From DATJPW01 sp035506215 (GTDB taxonomy: Bacteria; Desulfobacterota; Desulfomonilia; Desulfomonilales; Desulfomonilaceae), in the NCBI GenBank assembly GCA_035506215.1, contig DATJPW010000248.1, positions 1 through 30,028 on the forward strand: a DNA stretch of 30,028 nt, given 5' to 3'. Position numbers and translations under genes: made by a program. Of the stretch, positions 24,601-30,028 are shown piece by piece. The stretch's first letter is position 1. Each line of letters opens with the position of its first letter. The notes below the pieces were generated by a model that worked only from the letters and a program-made list of their open reading frames with translations, had not been told where the DNA came from and did not search any database.

Positions 24601-24809
24601 TCCAGGATATCGCCTTCCAGAGCGATCCCAATGATTTCCGAGTTCGTTGCCGGACGGCTGTAGATCCTTACGGAGAGCTTGTCAGGGGCTACCATCTTTA
24701 CGGCCGGCACTTGCGCGATCAGATGGTCGGGCGAGACTATACTCCCGAATATTGTCAACAACGACAGGAAAGCAAGCCAGACAGTTTCTCTCCGCAAGAC
24801 AGGTCTCAA
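21645..24809 (-). CDS. Membrane SH3-TPR protein with C-terminal pseudokinase domain
   Basis: A 1054-residue protein if started at the TTG at 24809. That start has GAGGGA seven bases upstream and yields a good signal peptide (RRETVWLAFLSLLTIFGSIV); the frame stays open to 25121, but this overlaps the divergent gene and reads as non-coding. Order: signal peptide; SH3-like domain about 38-100 outside the membrane; membrane helix (ILLIGLLVVFLVAGGFGLYF) about 110-130; a long TPR-type helical region; a disordered Pro/Glu linker; and from about 755 a protein-kinase fold. Key catalytic residues are gone: HRDLKPxN reads HLHLQPAH, DFG reads GLG, the VAxK lysine is Arg. The C-lobe (PPEFF, EIYSLGILMYFIVTGEYPF, KDPEKRW) remains. 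It should be a catalytically dead scaffold. Confidence 0.85.
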   Translation of the reverse strand: MRPVLRRETVWLAFLSLLTIFGSIVSPDHLIAQVPAVKMVAPDKLSVRIYSRPATNSEIIGIALEGDILETVGAKGDFLEVRIPDKKTTGFVLKEQTIPWSPPSDSGVSPILLIGLLVVFLVAGGFGLYFIQARRRLEAAKDAASIPATIKRAEELYRTSDYIEAIVAFNKYLALHGGEVRNPDVYRRLAVCYQKTDDIREAVRNWEKMRSLAGLRRTEDYTLGVELMTALGKQAEAAEIYEQLLETDLDEDQMVEVHEKLFSTYRKLEEPEKLLNHALRLLEIRPMESRFLTDTVHFLISQGHTDLAVESGNKELIKTICEEFLGDKVVTQEAGRIYLKSLEYDRTDPRIHKMLADTYVREGEFRKAVSELTILHQLDRNQSDAYIEEAARLYVDNDRVSDAVAEGNPLIIKKIAQIFLSKSQVHSDAVAIYEKVLEFQPHAVGINKMLSTVYLTRGELDKYVAKLRVLHEIDGENHDYLTDLAICVVDNGLVEPTIQEGNPELNAKILKQLLKTGAQDTTTVALMEKLVEYEPDNVAARRSLIEAYENRGDHKQCFKHLLYLAELKPDHQRLIDKTGSFAVEHGVLEPILEQGSGKLLVATALELVKRKAKDPLSLEIMEAARNEHAKIDEYLLTLKKTKPGRRTRPRDKQVESVSTSPIEPQETREQKSTALPSEQTPDPERPELHPESSKLEIEPLSAEPEQPVRERPSEPEPAVPETSDASAAAQLIELMDIGKSSTAPVTTFVSSHAKGIKLTHYNPNELFVPATGGLAYKDTAVLLIDGWGNLCFGIEVKTGRNVLMRVFRKDLLEPNALDDFLRAIADVGFNLVHNNILRVEDRVSGPGGIQAIIYPYLAITLEQLIQSEKRPEFRVLQAMVYKIIDAIAFAHQYKGLDGRLRRTFHLHLQPAHILLSEDFKDCRVMGLGYSQMFRSLSGARQPRWQDPGMNPATMPPEFFAGRSGIIKEKAAEIYSLGILMYFIVTGEYPFPGPTLSEYKLQQRTVHVTPPTLVNPLVPDWLEAIIVKCLEKDPEKRWQSVTDIQQVFLEGMRTS

Positions 24810-24836
24810 GAGATATTCCCTCGTGTTTGGAGAGTG

Positions 24837-24864
24837 TTTATAGTAAAATTTGAAGACGTATAAT
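24837..24864 (+). promoter_or_regulatory. Candidate promoter of the radical SAM gene
   Basis: TTTATA (24837-24842), a 16-base spacer and a perfect TATAAT (24859-24864). The same TTTATA read on the minus strand is TATAAA and could be the -10 of the divergent pseudokinase gene, so the two promoters may overlap. Confidence 0.45.
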
Positions 24865-24948
24865 TGTAGCTTAGCATGAATTCTCCATGAGGAAAATCCT
24901 AAAAACGTAAAGCCGATGTGGGGCAATCGAAATCGAGGTGGAAACGGA

Positions 24949-26103
24949 ATGATCGATAAAGCATTGAGTTTCGAGCAGGGGCCGATACGGCCGCCCAGCG
25001 AGGCCGGAAGCCTGCTTATAAGGGCCACAAGAAACTGTCCCTGGAACAGGTGTGCATTCTGTAGCACGTATAAACGCAAGAAATTCTCTCGTCGCCCTTT
25101 GGACGAAATCAAATCCGACATTGATGCTGCTCACGCCATGAGTGAGGAGATTAAGCAAATGTCCTGGAGAGCGGGCGACGGGGGCCGACTTACTCGACGG
25201 GTGCTGACGTCTGTTATGCAAGATCCGACTCTATCGGATTCGTTTCGTTCCGTGGCATTGTGGATGGCTTCCGGCGGAGACACCGTATTCCTCCAGGACG
25301 CCAACTCTTTGATCCTATCGACCGAAACTCTGGCTGCGATACTGAATCATATCAAAGAGAGGTTTCCGCAAGTTCAGAGAGTCACTTCCTATGCTCGGGC
25401 CGGGACGCTTAAAAGCAAGAGCGTCGAAGAGTATGTCCGTCTGAAAGAGGCAGGCCTGGCCAGGCTACATGTTGGTATGGAATCGGGCTCCGACAAAGTC
25501 CTAAAGTTGATCGATAAAGGCGCGCGTGCCGATCAGATCATTGAAGGCGGAAAAAACGTGGTCGAGGCGGGAATATCTCTCTGCCTGTACGTAATTCCCG
25601 GAATCGGCGGGGTTGATTTGTCGGATGAGCATGCCACCGAAACCGCGCGTGTCATCAACGCGGTCAATCCGGGATTTGTCAGGTTTCGCTCGCTCTACGT
25701 CAAGGGCGGCACTCCGCTTTCGGACATGGTCGAGAACGGGACCTTCAGACCCCCGGATGAAGACTCCATAGTTCGTGAAATCCGGACGATCATAGAAAGC
25801 CTCGATGGCATAACAACAACTCTGGTAAGCGATCATATCCTCAACCTATTGGAAGACGTTGAGGGGACTTTGCCCGGAGACAAGAGCCGAATCTTAGGCA
25901 TTATCGACCGGTATTTGAACTTGCCCGAGAATGATCGACTGGTGTTTCAGCTAGGCCGCAGGAGCGGGGCCCTCAGATATTTGGATGATCTGAGCCATCC
26001 GGGCATCAAATCACGATTGGAAGAGGCAAAACGTCAGATCGAAAAAGATGTTCCCGGGGGAATACCGGCATACCTATACGCGGTTAAGAGTCAGTACCTG
26101 TGA
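24949..26103 (+). CDS. Radical SAM protein
   Basis: A 384-residue enzyme. The iron-sulfur motif is NCPWNRCAFC (Cys30, Cys35, Cys38; spacing C-x4-C-x2-C, not the textbook C-x3-C-x2-C, though I recall this form among COG1032-like proteins). Further family features are an SAM-binding LARLHVGMESGSDKVLKLIDKG and a GISLCLYVIPGIGG strand. It would split S-adenosylmethionine to make a 5'-deoxyadenosyl radical; the substrate is unknown. No B12-binding domain is visible. The ATG at 24949 has GAGGTGG nearby; an upstream ATG at 24916 is weaker. It is convergent with the CtpA gene. Confidence 0.85.
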   Translation: MIDKALSFEQGPIRPPSEAGSLLIRATRNCPWNRCAFCSTYKRKKFSRRPLDEIKSDIDAAHAMSEEIKQMSWRAGDGGRLTRRVLTSVMQDPTLSDSFRSVALWMASGGDTVFLQDANSLILSTETLAAILNHIKERFPQVQRVTSYARAGTLKSKSVEEYVRLKEAGLARLHVGMESGSDKVLKLIDKGARADQIIEGGKNVVEAGISLCLYVIPGIGGVDLSDEHATETARVINAVNPGFVRFRSLYVKGGTPLSDMVENGTFRPPDEDSIVREIRTIIESLDGITTTLVSDHILNLLEDVEGTLPGDKSRILGIIDRYLNLPENDRLVFQLGRRSGALRYLDDLSHPGIKSRLEEAKRQIEKDVPGGIPAYLYAVKSQYL

Positions 26104-26120
26104 CTTTGATGAAGAGACTA

Positions 26121-26149
26121 CTCGTTCCCGGGAACGGCCCGGGAACGAG
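26121..26149. repeat. 12-bp perfect hairpin between convergent genes
   Basis: CTCGTTCCCGGG (26121-26132) and CCCGGGAACGAG (26138-26149) pair perfectly around AACGG. It lies between the radical SAM and CtpA genes, 18 bases from each end. No T-run follows on either strand; it resembles the CTCGTTCCC dispersed repeats of proteobacteria and could also slow or stop both transcripts. Confidence 0.65.
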
Positions 26150-26166
26150 ATTCATACGCAAAATAG

Positions 26167-27468
26167 TCAGTCTTGGTTCAGTGCGGTATCAGGCAGGTTT
26201 TTCTTCTGGTTGTCCATTTTGAACTGCTTGACGGTCACATCGCTCTTGAGCCATTCCAGCGCTTTCTTGACTACCTGATCGTTTTCCAGGTCCACAACAG
26301 GCTTGGGATAGACCTGTTTTTTCTGCTTGCCTTTCTTGTCGTCGTCGGCCTCCGACTCCTCCTGCTTCTGCATTTCTTCTTTCATGTCCACGTCTGGCAG
26401 AATGCCCGTCTTCTGGATGTGGCGCCCTTTGGGCGTATAGTAATATGCAGTTGTGAGTCGAAGTCCCGATCCGTTGTCCAAAGGTATGATCGTCTGGACC
26501 GATGCCTTTCCGAAGGATTTGGAACCCAAAATAAGAGATCTGTCGTGATCCTGCAGCGCGCCCGCCACAATCTCAGAGGCGCTGGCGCTTCCCTCATTGA
26601 TCAGGGTCGCCATTTTGAATTTGTAATGCTGGCCGGTGGTGTTCGCCCGGAATTCCATGCGCTGATCTTTTGCCCTGCCGTCCGTGTAAACAATCAAGCC
26701 TTTGTCAATGAACATATTGGTGACTTTGACCGCCTGATCCAATAGCCCGCCGGGGTTGTTGCGCAAATCCAGGATAACGCCTTTAATGCTCGCGTCATCT
26801 CCCAGCTCCTGGATGGCGCTGGTAAGGTCCGTGTCGGTGCTCTCCTGGAAATTAACCACCTTAATGTAAGCATATCCCGGCGTTATCAATTGCTTCTTCA
26901 CCGAATGCACATGGATTATGTCTCGGGTAAGGGTGTAATCCTTGAGCTTGTTGAAACCTTCCCTCATGATGGTGATATTTACCTTGGACCCTCTGGGACC
27001 TCTCATCATCTTGACGGCCTTTAGCAAGGTGATGTTCTTGGTTGTTTCGCCGTCGATCTTGATGATCTTGTCACCGGGTTTCAAGCCTGCTTTAAAGGCG
27101 GGAGTGTCCTCTATCGGAGATACGATGGTAAGCACTCCATTTTCCAATGTAATCTCGATTCCGAGTCCCCCGAACTCCCCTTTGGTCTCGACTTGAAGTT
27201 CCTTGAACATATCCTCGGTCAGGAACGATGAATGCGGGTCCAAAGATTGGAGCATTCCATTGATCGCTCCCTGGAGCAATTCTTTGTCCGGGACATCCTT
27301 AACGTAATTCTTCTGAACAATTTTCATCACCTTATAGAAAAGCTGGAGTTCTTTGTAATCCGGGGATTTACTGGCGCTCTCGGCCCGAACTCCCACTGCA
27401 AACATCAGCATGGCGGCAGTGATTAGAATTGTCAGGATCGCGGATCTTACGCGTCTATCTAAGGGCAT
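26167..27468 (-). CDS. ctpA: C-terminal processing peptidase (CtpA, S41A)
   Basis: A 433-residue exported serine protease. Signal peptide about 1-29 (ILTILITAAMLMFAVGVRA), PDZ domain at about 95-175 (GGLGIEITLENGVLTIVSPIEDTPAFKAGLKPGDKIIKIDG), and the S41 catalytic domain with Ser296 (GSASASE) and Lys321 (SFGKASVQ), 25 residues apart as in the known Ser/Lys dyad. CtpA-type enzymes trim or degrade envelope proteins, often peptidoglycan hydrolases such as M23 enzymes. The C-terminus has a Lys/Glu/Asp-rich linker and a short helical tail. GGGAGG seven bases upstream selects the ATG at 27468 over 27534. A candidate promoter lies at 27540-27568. Confidence 0.93.
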   Translation of the reverse strand: MPLDRRVRSAILTILITAAMLMFAVGVRAESASKSPDYKELQLFYKVMKIVQKNYVKDVPDKELLQGAINGMLQSLDPHSSFLTEDMFKELQVETKGEFGGLGIEITLENGVLTIVSPIEDTPAFKAGLKPGDKIIKIDGETTKNITLLKAVKMMRGPRGSKVNITIMREGFNKLKDYTLTRDIIHVHSVKKQLITPGYAYIKVVNFQESTDTDLTSAIQELGDDASIKGVILDLRNNPGGLLDQAVKVTNMFIDKGLIVYTDGRAKDQRMEFRANTTGQHYKFKMATLINEGSASASEIVAGALQDHDRSLILGSKSFGKASVQTIIPLDNGSGLRLTTAYYYTPKGRHIQKTGILPDVDMKEEMQKQEESEADDDKKGKQKKQVYPKPVVDLENDQVVKKALEWLKSDVTVKQFKMDNQKKNLPDTALNQD

Positions 27469-27539
27469 GGGAGATCCTCCCGTGTAGATTGGCATGGCGC
27501 TTAAACAAAAAAGCCTCCTTTGCCGAAGCATCAAATGCT

Positions 27540-27568
27540 ATCATACCCTTTCCGGTGTCACAAGTGAA
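27540..27568 (-). promoter_or_regulatory. Candidate promoter of ctpA
   Basis: On the minus strand TTCACT (27568-27563), a 17-base spacer and TATGAT (27545-27540). The leader would be about 65 bases. Confidence 0.45.
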
Positions 27569-27593
27569 GATACCCCGCCGGAAGGATAACGAG

Positions 27594-28106
27594 ATGCAGC
27601 AATATGTCTATCGAGTCGATCCCCGCATGATCCCGCCAGTAGTTATGACCATGGGATTTGGAGCCTTCCTGATAATTCTGGAGGGAGCCACAAGAAGGGG
27701 ATTCCTGGTCTTAGCAATTCTCTTGCCTTTTTATTACCTGGGAGCTGAAATCCTGGCAAGAAAAATAATCCTGAGTACCGACGGTGTTACCGTGCACAAA
27801 TTTCTTCGATCCGTTCATATTGATTGGAACGAACTGCACGGACTCGATGCTGTGCGAACCGGGAGGAAAGCGTTTCTTATCCTTCAGCGCGACCAGGGTG
27901 GACCAGTGTTGATTACCAACACGATACGTCCATTCGATAATCTGCTGCGCGAGCTTATCGAAATGCTGCCCGCGGAAAAAATTTCCGAGGCAGCCAGGGA
28001 CCTGCTGGAGGCCCCGCCGTCAAAGTACGGTCCGTTGATTCAGGCATGGATAGTGTGCCTGTTGCTTCTCGGAATCATTGTGGGAAAACTACTGGGCTAC
28101 GGGTAA
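27594..28106 (+). CDS. Small membrane protein with PH-like domain
   Basis: A 170-residue protein with two N-terminal membrane helices (about 12-30 and 35-53), a soluble middle part (about 56-125) resembling bacterial PH-like domains (LSTDGVTVHKFLRSVHIDWNELHGL, FLILQRDQGGPVLITN) and a C-terminal membrane helix (IQAWIVCLLLLGIIVGKLLG). The function is unknown. The ATG at 27594 has AAGGA seven bases upstream; the frame opens earlier at 27429, but that part overlaps ctpA and is not credible. It is divergent from ctpA and precedes the metallo-hydrolase gene by about 100 bases, probably as one unit. Confidence 0.7.
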   Translation: MQQYVYRVDPRMIPPVVMTMGFGAFLIILEGATRRGFLVLAILLPFYYLGAEILARKIILSTDGVTVHKFLRSVHIDWNELHGLDAVRTGRKAFLILQRDQGGPVLITNTIRPFDNLLRELIEMLPAEKISEAARDLLEAPPSKYGPLIQAWIVCLLLLGIIVGKLLGYG

Positions 28107-28207
28107 GCCCCGCCAACAGGAGGCGCATCTTAGCCTTGACAGGTTGACCCGGTGGAGATATTTTCCTGGGCCGATTGACCGCCGGAACGTCACAAGGGAA
28201 GCAATGG

Positions 28208-28981
28208 ATGAAAATCACTCCTCTTGCCAGCGGCAGTGCCGGGAATTCATTTTTGATCGAGGGTGATGGTACGGCTATACTGGCGGATGCCGGTCTTTCC
28301 GGGAAGCAGATACACGGACGGCTGGCAGATGTCGGGTTTGATCCGGGCTCGCTCGACGGAATGATCATTTCGCATGCCCACTCCGATCATACTAAAGGTG
28401 TGGGAGTCCTCTCCAGGAAATACAAAATTCCGGTTTGGATCAATCGTGCAACTTGGGAAGCGGCCAGACACGGTATCGGTCGAATTCATCACCTGGAATT
28501 TTTTGAGACAGGTCGTATTTTTCAACTGGGCAGGTTCCGAATCCATCCTTTTTCAGTGCCGCACGATTGCGCGGACCCTGTCGGGTTCAGAATTTCCATG
28601 GGTACTTGTCGATTGGGCATAGCCACGGACCTGGGGAGTGTGACAGGCCTAGTTACCACGGTATTGACGGACCTTCAGGTTGTCGTACTAGAAAGCAATC
28701 ATGATCCGATCATGTTGAGAGACGGCCCGTATCCCTGGGAACTCAAGCAAAGGGTTCGAGGCCGCTTGGGCCATCTTTCCAACGATGACAGTGCTCATCT
28801 ACTGGAACGGATCGTTTCCGATGAGCTTCAAGCCGTAATTCTGGCGCATATGTCCCAGACCAACAATCGAGCGGACCTGGCCCTCGACTGCGCGCGGGGT
28901 TCTTTGCGAGAATTCCTGGACAACAACGGAACAGTCAGTTGTGCATCCCAGGACGTAGTAGGCCCCACGATTGAATGGTAG
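28208..28981 (+). CDS. Metallo-beta-lactamase-fold hydrolase, WalJ/YycJ-like
   Basis: A 257-residue hydrolase with the HAHSDH motif (56-61), further metal ligands near VPHDCADP and ATDLG, and the WalJ/YycJ-type segments LESNHDPIML, GPYPWELKQRVRG and GHLSNDDSAHLL. These proteins are cytoplasmic two-metal phosphodiesterase-like enzymes; in Bacillus, YycJ is linked to DNA repair (mismatch repair-associated exonuclease). AGGGA lies about 8 bases before the ATG at 28208. The crotonase gene follows after 27 bases, so co-transcription is likely, though the functions are unrelated. Confidence 0.88.
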   Translation: MKITPLASGSAGNSFLIEGDGTAILADAGLSGKQIHGRLADVGFDPGSLDGMIISHAHSDHTKGVGVLSRKYKIPVWINRATWEAARHGIGRIHHLEFFETGRIFQLGRFRIHPFSVPHDCADPVGFRISMGTCRLGIATDLGSVTGLVTTVLTDLQVVVLESNHDPIMLRDGPYPWELKQRVRGRLGHLSNDDSAHLLERIVSDELQAVILAHMSQTNNRADLALDCARGSLREFLDNNGTVSCASQDVVGPTIEW

Positions 28982-29008
28982 TTCAATAGGAGTAAAGTTT
29001 TTCGAGAC

Positions 29009-29761
29009 ATGGACTTTCTACTGAAATCAGTCGATGGCGGGATAGCCACTTTGGTCTTTAACCGGCCGAAGGTAAACGCGATCAACGAGGGCCTTACAGA
29101 CGAAATGATCGCCACGTTTCGGTCACTGATAGAAGATCCGCAAGTCAAAGCAATAGTCTTGACCGGTCAGGAAAAATTCTTCTCATTTGGGCTCGATATT
29201 CCGGAATTCATCGAGTATTCTAAGGACTCTTTCACGAATTTTTGTACCAGGTTCGCGGAACTCTATACGATTATATTCCTTTGCCCGAAACCTGTAGTTG
29301 CCGCGCTCAACGGTCATACAGTGGCCGGCGGTTGTATGATAGCCATCGCGTGCGACTATCGCATCATGGTCTCCGGTAAAGCACGAATCGGTCTCAACGA
29401 GATAAATTTCGGTTCAGCACTGTTTCCCGGCAGCACGGTGATGCTTGCTCACTGTGTCGGGAGCAGGAACGCGGAGTTGATTGCCTATTCTGGGGCGATG
29501 TATTCTGCGGAGGAAGCAAAGAACTTGAGCCTGATAGATGAAATAGCATCGGGTGACGACCTGCTGGATAGGGCCACCCGAGTGGCCGGGGAATTGGCTC
29601 AAAAATACGCTCCAGCGTTCCAGGCAATTAAAATGCTCTTGAGGAAAAGCGCCGGTGAGGAAATGAGACGGCTGGACGAACTCCACCGCGACGGGAATGT
29701 CGATATCTGGTATTCGGAGCACACCTGGAAACAGCTTCAGAACATAAGAATCCACGTATGA
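29009..29761 (+). CDS. Enoyl-CoA hydratase/isomerase family protein, perhaps delta3-delta2-enoyl-CoA isomerase
   Basis: A 250-residue crotonase. Oxyanion-hole segments are FSFGLDI (59-65) and NGHTVAGGCM (101-110). The general-base position is Glu131 in IGLNEINFG; the second catalytic Glu of hydratases (the PGS segment near 140) is not evident, and IGLNE resembles mitochondrial enoyl-CoA isomerase, so isomerase is preferred over hydratase. It would act in fatty- or aromatic-acid oxidation. No other beta-oxidation gene is near. The ribosome site is weak (AGGAG is 16 bases away). The C-terminus (about 210-250) is a helical trimer region. Confidence 0.85.
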   Translation: MDFLLKSVDGGIATLVFNRPKVNAINEGLTDEMIATFRSLIEDPQVKAIVLTGQEKFFSFGLDIPEFIEYSKDSFTNFCTRFAELYTIIFLCPKPVVAALNGHTVAGGCMIAIACDYRIMVSGKARIGLNEINFGSALFPGSTVMLAHCVGSRNAELIAYSGAMYSAEEAKNLSLIDEIASGDDLLDRATRVAGELAQKYAPAFQAIKMLLRKSAGEEMRRLDELHRDGNVDIWYSEHTWKQLQNIRIHV

Positions 29762-29835
29762 AAGCTCTTTAGGAACCTCAGAACCCCCTTTCTCAAAGAA
29801 TGTCCCTCCGAACCATTTTTCTGTGATTGAATGGC

Positions 29836-29867
29836 AAAAGAAAAGCCGCAAGAGTCGCTCTCGCAGC
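29836..29867 (-). terminator. Terminator of tRNA-Cys
   Basis: On the minus strand GCTGCGAGAG (29867-29858) pairs with CTCTTGCGGC (29854-29845), with two G-U pairs and a three-base loop, followed by TTTTCTTTT. It lies 23 bases past the tRNA 3' end. Confidence 0.8.
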
Positions 29868-29889
29868 TTGTCGCGTTTCCGGATTTCTC

Positions 29890-29964
29890 TGGAGGCGGCT
29901 GGCGGATTTGAACCGCCGTATAACGGTTTTGCAGACCGTCGCCTTACCACTTGGCTAAGCCGCC
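29890..29964 (-). tRNA. tRNA-Cys(GCA), CCA encoded
   Basis: The minus strand folds well: acceptor GGCGGCT (29964-29958) with AGCCGCC (29900-29894), anticodon stem-loop ACGGTCTGCAAAACCGT (anticodon GCA), T-arm GGCGGTTCAAATCCGCC, discriminator U and encoded CCA at 29892-29890. All identity elements fit cysteine. Its own promoter lies at 29980-30009 and a terminator follows. Confidence 0.95.
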
Positions 29965-29979
29965 TCTTATCTGATACAT

Positions 29980-30009
29980 ATCGTAAGACAGTAGTTCATT
30001 CAATGTCAA
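29980..30009 (-). promoter_or_regulatory. Promoter of tRNA-Cys
   Basis: On the minus strand TTGACA (30009-30004), an 18-base spacer and TACGAT (29985-29980), just upstream of the tRNA 5' end at 29964. Confidence 0.6.
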
Positions 30010-30028
30010 GGCCGGAAAGATTTCCTGT

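Noticed and set aside
24810..25121. N-terminal extension of the pseudokinase up to 25121
   Set aside because: It overlaps the start of the divergent radical SAM gene, reads as non-coding, and would bury the signal peptide; the TTG at 24809 with GAGGGA fits better.

Overview
The window reads as chromosomal DNA of a Gram-negative, probably anaerobic member of the Desulfobacterota (former Deltaproteobacteria), perhaps Desulfomonile- or Syntrophobacter-like. Reasons: a full Tol-Pal set and many lipoproteins (outer membrane), a CooC-type nickel-insertion ATPase beside a methionine-synthase-like zinc protein (C1/CO-dehydrogenase metabolism), long TPR and receiver proteins, and moderate GC. The taxonomic call is inference from gene content; no rRNA is present.

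Layout. 1-460: the end of a tyrosine recombinase abutting the 3' end of tRNA-Ala(GGC), so an integrated element probably lies to the left. 500-2340: a minus-strand unit with cvpA and a LysM/DUF4384 lipoprotein. 2594-4649: rph (RNase PH), convergent with a secreted TPR protein. 4998-7157: a Cys/Pro-rich secreted protein with a clear terminator, two stress-type mini-genes (CsbD, DUF3096) and an orphan Cys/His coiled-coil protein. 7358-9386: MetE-core protein and CooC-type ATPase. 9420-9890: paired palindromic repeats and a four-Cys mini-protein with a good promoter. 10034-13216: a 1060-residue protein with a phosphorylation-dead receiver domain, an acidic linker and about eighteen 17-residue repeats, divergent from the Tol-Pal operon. 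13643-18650: tolQ-tolR-tolA/tonB-like-tolB-pal-cpoB. 18905-21057: a Gln/Pro/Tyr-rich secreted protein and an M23 endopeptidase. 21297-21572: a second four-Cys mini-protein, related to the one at 9681. 21645-24809: a membrane SH3-TPR-pseudokinase protein. 24949-26103: a radical SAM protein. 26167-27468: a CtpA-type protease. 27594-29761: a PH-like membrane protein, a WalJ/YycJ-like metallo-hydrolase and a crotonase. 29890-29964: tRNA-Cys(GCA).

Cell-envelope work is the common theme: Tol-Pal constriction machinery, M23 and S41 peptidases, lipoproteins and secreted low-complexity proteins, plus two large proteins whose signalling domains (receiver, kinase) have lost their catalytic residues and probably act as scaffolds. 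The most unusual items are the pseudo-receiver/17-mer repeat protein facing Tol-Pal, the TPR-pseudokinase, the pair of Cys4 mini-proteins, and tolB, which carries a repeat-derived N-terminus and an internal AT-rich, ATA-rich patch.
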